Assembly (NCBI RefSeq): GCF_026240945.1
Contig: NZ_JAPFPY010000011.1
Span: 180,784 to 244,783, forward strand
DNA: 64,000 bases
Direction of reading: 5' to 3'
Origin: Mycolicibacterium sp. J2
Lineage (GTDB): Bacteria > Actinomycetota > Actinomycetes > Mycobacteriales > Mycobacteriaceae
Shown: positions 18,816 to 29,449 of the stretch, piece after piece
How the letters are laid out: every line of letters begins with the position of its first letter
Numbering within the stretch: the stretch's first letter is position 1
The notes under the pieces: model-generated
What the model saw: only the letters and a program-made list of their open reading frames with translations
Databases searched by the model: none
What the model was told of the DNA's origin: nothing
Program-made: the position numbers and the translations under genes

Positions 18816-20183
18816 GTGACCGGGTGGGCGTTGACGCATGGCTGGCTACCGATTGCCGTCCAGGTGATCACGGTGGCGGTCATCATCGTCGTGCTGTGCC
18901 GAACGTCGAGCAGGTTCTGGCTGCGCTGGGTCCCGCTGGGGCTGGCGTGCGGGGCCGCGGCGGCCGGCCTGGCGTACTGGTTCGTCGAATACCAGGCCCT
19001 CGCCGACGAGCCGGCGGGTCCGGCGCTGTGGCTGTGGATCGCCGCCACCGGCTTGACGGTGGTCCTGGCCGTCGCCGGCTGGCGCGGGTCGGGCTGGGCC
19101 CGGCGCGGCGCCGCACTGGTGGCCGTCCCGTTGAGCGCCCTGTGCGTCGCGATCACCGTCAACGCCTGGACCGACTATCTGCCGACGGTCGGGGCGGTCT
19201 CCGATCGCGTCACCGATGCCCAGCTGGCCAATCAGGTCGACGAGGCCTCGCTGCGGGACATGGTGCGCCGCGGTGAACGTCCCACGCACGGCGTCGTGGT
19301 GTCGGTCAGCATCCCCAGCGACGGGCCGGGTGGGTCCGGCTTCCGTCATCGCGACGAACTGATCTATCTGCCGCCGGCCTGGTTCGCCAGCGACCCGCCC
19401 CCGCCGCTGCCGGCGGTGGTGATGGCCGGCGGTGAGTTCGGCACCCCGCGCGACTGGCCCACCACCGGCAATGCCCGAGCCACCGCCGATGCATTCGCCG
19501 CGGCGCACGGCGGAAACGCCCCCATCCTGGTTTTCATCGACACCAGCGGTGATTTCACCAATGACACCGAATGCGTCAACGGTCCGCGGGGTAATGCTGC
19601 CGATCACATCACCCACGACGTGGTGCCGTATGTCACCTCTCGTTTCGGCGCCAGCGCGCAACCCGCGCACTGGGGTTTCGCCGGCTGGTCGGCCGGCGGC
19701 ACCTGCGCGCTGACCACGACGCTGATGCACCCCGACCTGTTCACCACATTCCTCGATATCGACGGACAGATCGGCCCCAACGCGGGCTCCAAGAGCCAGA
19801 CCGTGGCGCGGCTGTTCGGCGGTGACATGGACGCCTATCTGGCTTTCGATCCCCAGACCGTGATGGCCAAACACGGCCGCTACGACGGAATCGCCGCCTG
19901 GTTCGCGGTCTCGGGCCCCGGTCAGCCGACCTACCGGGCCCCAACCGATTCGCCGCCCGCGGTGGTCGACCCCGACTCGCTGGACACCGAACACGGCGCG
20001 GTGGCCCAGCACCTGTGCGCGATGGCCAGCGGTTACGGCATCGAGTGCGCCGTCGTCCCGGACAACGGTGACCACGGATTCGCCACTGCGGCGCGGGTAT
20101 TCGCCGAGGCGTTGCCGTGGCTGGCCGGACGGTTGGGGACACCGCAAGCCCCGGTCGTTCCGCTACCCGGTGCGACACCGTGA
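18816..20183 (+). CDS. Membrane-anchored esterase (esterase D / antigen 85-like fold)
   Basis: Protein of 455 residues with about four N-terminal membrane segments (VITVAVIIVVLC, then WVPLGLACGAAAAGLAYW, LWLWIAATGLTVVLAVAGW, and GAALVAVPLSALCVAITV within residues 15-115) and an extracytoplasmic hydrolase domain. The nucleophile elbow is GFAGWSAGGTCAL (around residues 287-299), typical of the putative-esterase family that includes the antigen 85 mycolyltransferases. NGDHGF near the C-terminus may supply the catalytic His. The start is a GTG 36 bases after the previous stop. A role in envelope lipid remodelling is plausible but not shown. Confidence 0.8.
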   Translation: MTGWALTHGWLPIAVQVITVAVIIVVLCRTSSRFWLRWVPLGLACGAAAAGLAYWFVEYQALADEPAGPALWLWIAATGLTVVLAVAGWRGSGWARRGAALVAVPLSALCVAITVNAWTDYLPTVGAVSDRVTDAQLANQVDEASLRDMVRRGERPTHGVVVSVSIPSDGPGGSGFRHRDELIYLPPAWFASDPPPPLPAVVMAGGEFGTPRDWPTTGNARATADAFAAAHGGNAPILVFIDTSGDFTNDTECVNGPRGNAADHITHDVVPYVTSRFGASAQPAHWGFAGWSAGGTCALTTTLMHPDLFTTFLDIDGQIGPNAGSKSQTVARLFGGDMDAYLAFDPQTVMAKHGRYDGIAAWFAVSGPGQPTYRAPTDSPPAVVDPDSLDTEHGAVAQHLCAMASGYGIECAVVPDNGDHGFATAARVFAEALPWLAGRLGTPQAPVVPLPGATP

Positions 20184-20203
20184 CACCACCGATCTGAGTG
20201 CAG

Positions 20204-20217
20204 TTACCCACGGGTAA
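20204..20217. promoter_or_regulatory. Dyad TTACCCACGGGTAA before glcB
   Basis: TTACCC and GGGTAA flank an AC centre. It lies 28 to 41 bases before the glcB ATG, close to the likely promoter, and could be an operator for a carbon-source regulator. No specific regulator can be named. Confidence 0.4.
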
Positions 20218-20244
20218 ACTCGGTCGACGTTCAAGGGAGGAAAT

Positions 20245-22440
20245 ATGACCGAGCGCGTGACCGTCGGGAATCTTCGGGTCGCCAAGGTGCTGCACGACTT
20301 CATCACCAACGAGGCGCTGCCCGGTACCGGCGTAGACCCCGACAGCTTCTGGGCGGGTGTGGACAAGGTCGTCACCGACCTGGCCCCGCAGAACGAGGAC
20401 CTGTTGGCCCGCCGCGACGAACTGCAGGCGCAGATCGACAAGTGGCACCGGGCCCGGGTGATCGGCGAATTCGACGCCGCCGGCTACAAGACCTTCCTCA
20501 CCGAAATCGGTTATCTGCAGCCCGAACCCGCGGAGTTCACCATCACCACCTCGGGGGTGGACGCCGAGATCACCAGCACCGCCGGCCCGCAGTTGGTGGT
20601 GCCGATCCTCAACGCCCGCTTCGCGCTCAACGCCGCCAACGCGCGGTGGGGATCGCTGTACGACGCGCTGTACGGCACCGATGTGATCAGCGAGGACGAC
20701 GGCGCCGAGAAGGGCACCGGCTACAACCGGATCCGCGGTGACAAGGTGATCGCCTACGCCCGCAGCTTCCTCGACGAGGCGGCACCGCTGGCGTCGGGCT
20801 CGTGGTCGGAGATCACCGGTCTGCGCATCGACGACGAGCACCGGCTGGTGGTCACGTTGGGCGACGGCTTGGAGGCCGGCCTGGCCGACGCCGATCAGTT
20901 CGTCGGCTACACCGGCGAACTCGGCTCCCCGTCCTGGTCGGTGCTGCTGGCCAACCACGGGCTGCACATCGAGATCCTCGTCGACCCCGACTCCCCCGTC
21001 GGGTCCACGGACAAGGCCGGCATCAAGGATGTCGTGCTGGAGTCGGCGATCACCACGATCATGGACTTCGAAGACTCCGTGGCCGCCGTCGACGCCGAGG
21101 ACAAGGTGCTCGGGTACCGCAACTGGCTCGGCCTGAACAAGGGCGACCTGGCCGAAGAGGTCAGCAAGGGCGGGAAGTCGTTCACCAGGGTGCTCAACCC
21201 GGACCGCGTCTTCACCACCCCGGACGGCGAGGGTGAGCTCACCCTGCCCGGCCGTAGCCTGCTGTTCGTCCGCAACGTCGGGCACCTGATGACCAATGAC
21301 GCCATCGTGGATGCCGAAGGCAAAGAGATCCCCGAAGGTATCCAGGACGCGCTGTTCACCAGCCTGATCGCCATGCATGGGTTGAAGACCGGTGACGCGA
21401 ACGGCCCGTACCAGAACAGCCGCACCGGTTCGGTGTACATCGTCAAGCCCAAGATGCACGGTCCCGACGAGGTGGCGTTCACCTGCGAGCTGTTCAGTCG
21501 CGTCGAGGATGTGCTCGGCCTTCCGGAGGCCACCCTCAAGGTCGGCATCATGGACGAGGAGCGGCGGACCACGCTGAACCTCAAGGCGTGCATCAAGGCC
21601 GCCGCCGACCGGGTGGTGTTCATCAACACCGGATTCCTGGACCGCACCGGCGACGAGATCCACACGTCGATGGAGGCCGGGCCGATGATCCGCAAGGGCG
21701 CGATGAAGTCGCAGCCCTGGATCAAGGCCTACGAGGACAACAACGTCGACGTGGGTCTGGCCACCGGGCTGTCCGGCCGCGCCCAGATCGGCAAGGGCAT
21801 GTGGGCGATGACCGATCTGATGGCCGACATGGTCGAGCAGAAGATCGGCCAGCCCAAGGCGGGCGCCACCACCGCGTGGGTGCCGTCGCCAACCGCGGCC
21901 ACGCTGCACGCCATGCACTACCACCAGGTTGACGTGTACGCCGTGCAGGCCGAACTGCAGGGCAAGACCCGCGCCACCGTCGACGAGCTGCTCACCATCC
22001 CGCTGTCCGGCGAGCTGGCCTGGGCCCCGGAGGAGATCCGCGAGGAGGTGGACAACAACTGCCAGTCCATCCTCGGCTACGTGGTGCGCTGGATCGACGC
22101 CGGTGTCGGCTGCTCGAAGGTGCCCGACATCCACAACGTCGCCCTGATGGAGGATCGCGCCACCCTGCGCATCTCCAGCCAGCTGCTGGCCAACTGGCTG
22201 CGGCACGCCGTGATCACCGAAGAGGACGTGAAGGCCAGCCTGCGCCGGATGGCCGCGGTGGTCGACGAGCAGAACGCCGGCGACGCCGACTACCTGCCGA
22301 TGGCTCCGGACCCGGAGGCGAGCATCGCATTCCAGGCCGCTCAGGAACTCATCCTGGCCGGCGCCCAGCAGCCCAACGGCTACACCGAGCCGATCTTGCA
22401 TCGGCGCCGCCGGGAGTTCAAGGCCCGCGCCGCCCAGTAG
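20245..22440 (+). CDS. glcB: Malate synthase G
   Basis: Condenses glyoxylate with acetyl-CoA to malate, the second step of the glyoxylate shunt, needed on fatty acids, sterols or acetate; 731 residues, the single-chain G type. Conserved active-site regions are [19 protein letters not shown] (about 277-295), [17 protein letters not shown] (Arg near residue 340), [17 protein letters not shown] (Glu near 434), and [17 protein letters not shown], which holds the catalytic Asp and Cys region of the family near residue 630. The ribosome site is AGGGAGG directly before the ATG. The gene stands alone on the plus strand with its own promoter region. Confidence 0.97.
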   Translation: MTERVTVGNLRVAKVLHDFITNEALPGTGVDPDSFWAGVDKVVTDLAPQNEDLLARRDELQAQIDKWHRARVIGEFDAAGYKTFLTEIGYLQPEPAEFTITTSGVDAEITSTAGPQLVVPILNARFALNAANARWGSLYDALYGTDVISEDDGAEKGTGYNRIRGDKVIAYARSFLDEAAPLASGSWSEITGLRIDDEHRLVVTLGDGLEAGLADADQFVGYTGELGSPSWSVLLANHGLHIEILVDPDSPVGSTDKAGIKDVVLESAITTIMDFEDSVAAVDAEDKVLGYRNWLGLNKGDLAEEVSKGGKSFTRVLNPDRVFTTPDGEGELTLPGRSLLFVRNVGHLMTNDAIVDAEGKEIPEGIQDALFTSLIAMHGLKTGDANGPYQNSRTGSVYIVKPKMHGPDEVAFTCELFSRVEDVLGLPEATLKVGIMDEERRTTLNLKACIKAAADRVVFINTGFLDRTGDEIHTSMEAGPMIRKGAMKSQPWIKAYEDNNVDVGLATGLSGRAQIGKGMWAMTDLMADMVEQKIGQPKAGATTAWVPSPTAATLHAMHYHQVDVYAVQAELQGKTRATVDELLTIPLSGELAWAPEEIREEVDNNCQSILGYVVRWIDAGVGCSKVPDIHNVALMEDRATLRISSQLLANWLRHAVITEEDVKASLRRMAAVVDEQNAGDADYLPMAPDPEASIAFQAAQELILAGAQQPNGYTEPILHRRRREFKARAAQ

Positions 22441-22497
22441 CCTGTTTCCGGCGCGACGGGCAACGTGGGGGCGACACGACGAGCACGAAGGTGAGGG

Positions 22498-24399
22498 ATG
22501 GGCAGGCACAGCATTCCCGGACCGGACGATCCCGCCGACGACGATGCACTGCGTCGGTTCGGGTACGGGGCCGAACCCCCCGAAACCGAGGAACCGGCCG
22601 ATGACGAGCCGCCCACCCGCGCGTTGTCGACGACGGGATCCCAGCGCGCCTGGGATTCCGGCGAGTGGACCGGTAGTCACCGGGCGATCACTCCGGGCCG
22701 GCGCAAGGTCAGCCCGGCGGTCATCGTCGCGCTGGTCGCCGTCGTCGTGGTGGTCGGGGCGTTCATCCTGTGGCGCTTCTTCGGCGACGCGCTGTCCAGC
22801 CGCAGCCACGAGGCCTCGGCCCGCTGCGTCGAAGGTGAGGTCACCGTCGCGGTACTGGCCGACCCGAGCATCGCCGACCAGGTCCGCACGCTGGCCGACA
22901 ACTACAGCAAGACCGCTGCCCCTGTCGGCGACAAATGCGTGAAAGTTGCTGTCCGTCCGGCGGATTCGGATGCCGTGGTGAACGGTTTCGTCGGGCAGTG
23001 GCCCGGCGATCTGGGTGACCGGCCGGCGTTGTGGATCCCGGCCAGCACGGTCTCGGAGGCTCGGCTGGAAAGCGCGGCCGGCGCCAAGACGGTGAGCAAC
23101 AGCCGGCCGCTGGTCACCTCCCCCGTGCTGCTGGCCATCCGTCCCGAACTGAAAGCGGCGCTGGCCGAGCAGAACTGGTCGACGCTGCCGACGCTGCAGA
23201 ACAACCCGACCGGGCTGGACGAGTTGAATCTGCCGGGCTGGGGCTCGCTGAAACTGTCGCTGCCGCTGGGCGGTAATTCCGATGCGACCTACCTGGCCGC
23301 CGAGGCGGTGGCGGCCGCATCCGCTCCGCAGGGCGCCCCGGCCACCGCGGGGGTGACCGCCGTGCAATCGCTGTTGGCCGGTCAACCCAAGCTCGCCGAC
23401 ACCAATGCCGGAACGGCACTGGACGCGCTCGTCAACGCCGCCGACCCGGCGGCCGCCCCGGTGCACGCCGTGGTCACCACCGAACAGCAGCTGTTCAAGC
23501 GCGGCGCCGACCTGGCCGATGCTGCACAGAAATTGACCTCGTGGACACCGCCGGGCCCGGTCGCCATCGCCGACTATCCGGCCGTGCTGCTCAGCGGTGA
23601 CTGGTTGTCGCAGGAACAGATCGGTGCCGCCAGCGAGTTCGACCGGTTCATGCGCAAACCCGAACAGTTGGCCGAATTCGCCAAGGCCGGTTTCCGCGCC
23701 GACGGTGTGCAGGCACCGCAGAGCCCGGTGACCGACTTCGCGCCGCTGGGACAGCCGTTGTCGGTGGGAGACAACGAGACCAGGGCGACCATGGCAGCCG
23801 GGCTGACCGCACCGGCGCAGGGTCAGACCGTCACCATCATGCTGGACCAGTCGATGACCACCGACGAGGGCGGCAAGAGCCGGCTGGCGAACGTCGTCAC
23901 CGCGCTCGACGCCCGGCTGCAGGCGCTTCCGCCGACAGCGGCGGTCGGGTTGTGGACGTTCGACGGGGTGGCGGGCCGATCCGAGGTCAGCACCGGGCCA
24001 CTGGGTGACCCCGTGGCCGGGCAGCCTCGATCGGCGGCGCTCAAGTCCAGCCTCGACGGCCAGACCGCCTCCGGCGGCGGGGCGGTGTCGTTCACCACGC
24101 TGCGCCTGGTCTACGGCGACGCCTTGAATGCTTTCCGGGACGGGCAGACCAATTCGGTACTGGTGATCACGGCCGGCCCGCACACCGACCAGAGTCTCAG
24201 CGGGTCAGGTCTGGTGGATTACATCAAGGGCGCGGCGAACCCCGCCAAACCGGTGGCGGTCAACGTCATCGATTTCGGCGCCGACTCCGACCGCGCCACC
24301 TGGGAGGCGGTCGCGCAGGCCAGCGGCGGTCAGTACCAGAACGTGGCGAACTCGGCCGGCCCTGAGCTGCCGGCCGCACTGGCCACCCTGCTGGGTTAA
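22498..24399 (+). CDS. Membrane-anchored protein with binding-protein-like and VWA domains, Rv1836c homologue
   Basis: Protein of 633 residues. The first 75 residues are cytosolic, acidic and proline-rich (GPDDPADDDALRRFGYG). One membrane segment follows (VIVALVAVVVVVGAFILW, about 77-94). The outer part first resembles a periplasmic binding protein (VTVAVLADPSIADQVRTLAD, about 117-136; GDRPALWIPAST). From about residue 440 it resembles a von Willebrand A domain (TIMLDQSMTTDEGGKSRL, a degenerate DxSxS metal site; VLVITAGPHTDQ). VWA domains usually mediate protein contacts. It lies 57 bases downstream of glcB, as in M. tuberculosis, and its function there is unknown. Its TAA shares a TTAA with the converging lipZ stop. 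Confidence 0.85.
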   Translation: MGRHSIPGPDDPADDDALRRFGYGAEPPETEEPADDEPPTRALSTTGSQRAWDSGEWTGSHRAITPGRRKVSPAVIVALVAVVVVVGAFILWRFFGDALSSRSHEASARCVEGEVTVAVLADPSIADQVRTLADNYSKTAAPVGDKCVKVAVRPADSDAVVNGFVGQWPGDLGDRPALWIPASTVSEARLESAAGAKTVSNSRPLVTSPVLLAIRPELKAALAEQNWSTLPTLQNNPTGLDELNLPGWGSLKLSLPLGGNSDATYLAAEAVAAASAPQGAPATAGVTAVQSLLAGQPKLADTNAGTALDALVNAADPAAAPVHAVVTTEQQLFKRGADLADAAQKLTSWTPPGPVAIADYPAVLLSGDWLSQEQIGAASEFDRFMRKPEQLAEFAKAGFRADGVQAPQSPVTDFAPLGQPLSVGDNETRATMAAGLTAPAQGQTVTIMLDQSMTTDEGGKSRLANVVTALDARLQALPPTAAVGLWTFDGVAGRSEVSTGPLGDPVAGQPRSAALKSSLDGQTASGGGAVSFTTLRLVYGDALNAFRDGQTNSVLVITAGPHTDQSLSGSGLVDYIKGAANPAKPVAVNVIDFGADSDRATWEAVAQASGGQYQNVANSAGPELPAALATLLG

Positions 24400-25262
24400 C
24401 CACCCAGCAGGTCGAGTGCGCCGCGCGCGAACAGATCCGGCACCTCGACCTGCGGATAGTGCCCGACGCCTGGCAGTTCGGTGACCGCCGCCGCCGGCCG
24501 CAGTTCGCGGAGCCCGTCGAGCACGTTGACGGTGGCCACCGGATCCTGCAGGCCCCACAGAAAGCCCAGCGGCTTGGGCCAGTCGGCCACGGCGCCGTGC
24601 CAGCGCTGCGCGTAACGCACCCGCTCGTCCAGGTACGCGCACAGCAGATGGGCGATGCGATGTCCGTCGTTGTAGGACAACAACTCCCACTGCGCCTGCG
24701 CCTCGGCCGCACCGAGCGGATGCGCCGCGCTGAACAGTCGGCCGAAGCCGCGGATGAAACCGGACCGGTTGGTCAGACGGGACAGCAGCGGACCGAGCGG
24801 GCTGCGTAACAGCTTCTGGGCCGGGCGCAGGCTGGCACGTTCGAGGATGACGCTGCCATTGGTCAGGACGGCCCGCGCCAGCTCGAAGCCCAACGCCCCC
24901 TCGATATCGCGGGCCAGCAGCTCGGTGGCCACCGAGGTGCCCATGTCGTGGGCGACGAGCACGACCGGCCCCTGGGCCCTCGCCTTCACCACCCGCTCGA
25001 CCAGATCAGCCTGGTCCAGCAGCGAGTAGCGATGCGGCCGAGGTTTGTCCGACAACCCGAAGCCGAGGAAATCCAGCGTCAGCCAGGCACGGCCGGCCAG
25101 CCGCGGAACGATCTCGCGATAGTCGAACGAGCTGGACGGGAAGCCGTGCAGCAGAAGGATCGTCGGACCGTCACCCGCCGACGAACGTACGAACACCCGA
25201 CCGGCCGCGGTATCCAGGAACTCGCCGCCGTCGCGCCACTCCTGCACGATCGGCGACAACAT
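24396..25262 (-). CDS. lipZ: Alpha/beta hydrolase LipZ-like, with an Asp nucleophile
   Basis: Soluble alpha/beta hydrolase of 288 residues, matching Rv1834 (LipZ) in length and place. The oxyanion region is LLLHGFPSSSFDYR (about 34-47). The nucleophile elbow is VLVAHDMGTSVA (about 101-112), where Asp stands at the nucleophile position. This is the pattern of haloalkane dehalogenases and epoxide hydrolases, not of serine lipases. The catalytic His is probably GVGHYPQVE near residue 269. The lipase name is therefore historical, and a dehalogenase or epoxide hydrolase activity is more likely. It ends inside the same TTAA as the Rv1836c-like gene and lies downstream of gcvP. Confidence 0.85.
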   Translation of the reverse strand: MLSPIVQEWRDGGEFLDTAAGRVFVRSSAGDGPTILLLHGFPSSSFDYREIVPRLAGRAWLTLDFLGFGLSDKPRPHRYSLLDQADLVERVVKARAQGPVVLVAHDMGTSVATELLARDIEGALGFELARAVLTNGSVILERASLRPAQKLLRSPLGPLLSRLTNRSGFIRGFGRLFSAAHPLGAAEAQAQWELLSYNDGHRIAHLLCAYLDERVRYAQRWHGAVADWPKPLGFLWGLQDPVATVNVLDGLRELRPAAAVTELPGVGHYPQVEVPDLFARGALDLLGG

Positions 25263-25277
25263 GCGCCGACCCTAGCC

Positions 25278-25338
25278 CGCGAACGTCGACTACCGCGCTA
25301 TATCAGCACGGAAAGTCGAGCGGTAGTCGACGTTCGCG
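25278..25338. repeat. Perfect 19-bp inverted repeat between gcvP and lipZ
   Basis: Arms CGCGAACGTCGACTACCGC (25278-25296) and GCGGTAGTCGACGTTCGCG (25320-25338) flank a 23-base loop. Each arm contains the palindrome GTCGAC. There is no T tract. It could end the gcvP transcript by a strong hairpin, or be a copy of a dispersed palindromic element. Confidence 0.85.
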
Positions 25339-25348
25339 GCGAAGGAAA

Positions 25349-28174
<2,826 letters not shown>

Positions 28175-28221
28175 GAGAAGCTCTCCCCTGGGGTGCGGGC
28201 GCGGGACGCGCGCGAAAAGAC

Positions 28222-28410
28222 GCGTCCTCTCCCTCTGTCGGGGCGCCTGAGAGATTCGGCCCGAAGACCTTTCCCCATGGGCGGACGCGCGGAACGCGCC
28301 ACTTTCCAGAGGCATCGGGGCCGTGCGCGGTCCGGGGTGCCTGAGAGGTTGACGGAGAGGTGTTGCTCCTTCGGCGCCCGTGACTGGCCGTCACGGAACT
28401 CTCCCGCGCA
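28222..28410 (-). ncRNA. Glycine riboswitch (tandem aptamer) upstream of gcvP
   Basis: On the minus strand the leader of gcvP holds gcvT-type aptamer sequences. The first aptamer (about 28410-28298) has CGGGAGAGTTCC, GCCGAAGGAGCAA, CTCTCAGGCA and CCTCTGGAAAG in the correct order. The second (about 28305-28222) has GGGGAAAGGTC, AATCTCTCAGGCG and CGACAGAGGGAGAGG, but its middle CCGAAGGGGCAA-like part is degenerate. Glycine binding is expected to turn gcvP on. The gcvP start lies about 50 bases after the second aptamer. Confidence 0.92.
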
Positions 28411-28466
28411 AGGGCGATGCGGGAGTCAGTCTACCGACCGATCACGCCAGGTGCGCGCGCGGCGGG

Positions 28467-29108
28467 TCAGCCGATCTTGCGGTCGCGGTTCTTACGGCGC
28501 GAAGCCAGCTCGTCCTCGGGCGCGGCGATCGATTCGCCGCCATCGGCCCGCTCACCAGGGAAGTCGGCAATGGCGCCGGTCAGCTCGCGCATCGCACCGG
28601 AGACCGCGATACCGAAGACACCCTGTCCGCCCTGCAGCAGGTCGACGACCTCTTCAGCCGAGGTGCACTCGTAGACGGTGGTGCCGTCGGAGAACAGGGT
28701 GATGTTGGCCAGGTCCTGCACACCGCGCTGGCGCAGGTGGTCGACCGCGACGCGGATGTTGTGCAGCGAGATGCCGGTGTCGAGCAATCGTTTGACGATC
28801 TTGAGGACCAGGATGTCCTTGAAGGAATACAGCCGCTGGCTGCCGGAACCGGCGGCGCCGCGGATGGACGGCACCACCAGTGAGGTGCGTGCCCAGTAGT
28901 CGAGCTGACGGTAGGTGATGCCGGCGATCTGGCAGGCGCTCGGTCCCCGGTAGCCCACCAACTCGTCGGGCACCGAGTCGTCCGGGAACAGACCTGCCTG
29001 GACGGGCTCACCGACGCCGCCGGCCACCGGGACTTGACCGGCCGCCGGGCCGCTCGTGGTGGACAGATCCAACTCCCCCTGATGTGGCGTGCGTGGCATA
29101 TCGCCCAC
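28467..29108 (-). CDS. MerR-family regulator, Rv1830 homologue
   Basis: MerR-type DNA-binding protein of 213 residues. The winged-helix region begins VGYRGPSACQIAGITYRQLD (about 51-70), with YWARTSLVVPSIRGAAGSGS and RLYSFKDILVLKIVKRLLD, then a coiled helix HNIRVAVDHLRQRGV. The C-terminal part (FSDGTTVYECTSAEEVVDLL) is specific to this group. No metal-binding Cys pair is seen. The GTG at 29108 is chosen because AGAGG lies at a good distance; ATG at 29099 is possible. It lies next to gcvP, in the same region as ftsR and the BFN gene, as in M. tuberculosis, and is divergent from the YedE gene. Confidence 0.85.
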   Translation of the reverse strand: MGDMPRTPHQGELDLSTTSGPAAGQVPVAGGVGEPVQAGLFPDDSVPDELVGYRGPSACQIAGITYRQLDYWARTSLVVPSIRGAAGSGSQRLYSFKDILVLKIVKRLLDTGISLHNIRVAVDHLRQRGVQDLANITLFSDGTTVYECTSAEEVVDLLQGGQGVFGIAVSGAMRELTGAIADFPGERADGGESIAAPEDELASRRKNRDRKIG

Positions 29109-29375
29109 AGTCCATCCTCTCCGCCGATCGATTCCGGCTGTATGACCTGCGCGGGGGCCTGCACCCACGCCTCATTCGCCCAGTTTCGAATGTGTCGAGC
29201 ATACGCCCAACGCTGTCCGGTTACTGCTCGTCGTCGTTGAAAGTATGGCTGCCCGTTTCGCGGTCGCCCCACACACGACCCGCGTGTCGGAGTCACGAGA
29301 CGTATCCGTGATCTGGACGATTTGCCTGGTCGAAGATCCCGCACGGCAGTGGGCCGACATCACAGTGACAACGCT

Positions 29376-29391
29376 ATACCCCGCGGGGTAT
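29376..29391. promoter_or_regulatory. CsoR/CstR/RicR-type operator
   Basis: ATACCCCGCGGGGTAT is a perfect 16-bp palindrome. Operators of the CsoR family (copper-sensing CsoR and RicR, persulfide-sensing CstR) have this ATACCCC/GGGGTAT form. It lies 55 bases before the proposed start of the YedE sulfur-transport-like gene, which points to a persulfide-type regulator. The 337 bases between the MerR and YedE genes otherwise hold only the small ORF described next. Confidence 0.75.
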
Positions 29392-29401
29392 GAGTGGAGC
29401 C

Positions 29402-29449
29402 ATGTCGCCGTGTCGTCATCGCACCGCCGGATCCGGTTGCGCCGCATGA
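29402..29449 (+). CDS. Possible 15-codon upstream ORF of yedE with two Cys
   Basis: Hypothetical leader peptide MSPCRHRTAGSGCAA, with GTGGAG just before its ATG. Its TGA overlaps the YedE ATG as ATGA. An earlier in-frame ATG at 29390 would give 19 residues. Two Cys codons in a short ORF before a sulfur gene could allow translation to respond to cysteine supply, as reported for other mycobacterial Cys-rich upstream ORFs. Not proven. Confidence 0.35.
   Translation: MSPCRHRTAGSGCAA

Noticed and set aside
19741..24183. A 1480-codon open frame on the minus strand
   Set aside because: It is antisense to the esterase, glcB and Rv1836c-like genes, all with clear families. It has Arg/Gly/His-rich composition typical of GC-rich shadow frames and no ribosome site.
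29245..29445. Longer N-terminus for the YedE protein starting at 29245
   Set aside because: The extra 67 codons cover the CsoR-type palindrome and show no similarity to the family; the ATG at 29446 begins the first membrane segment region.
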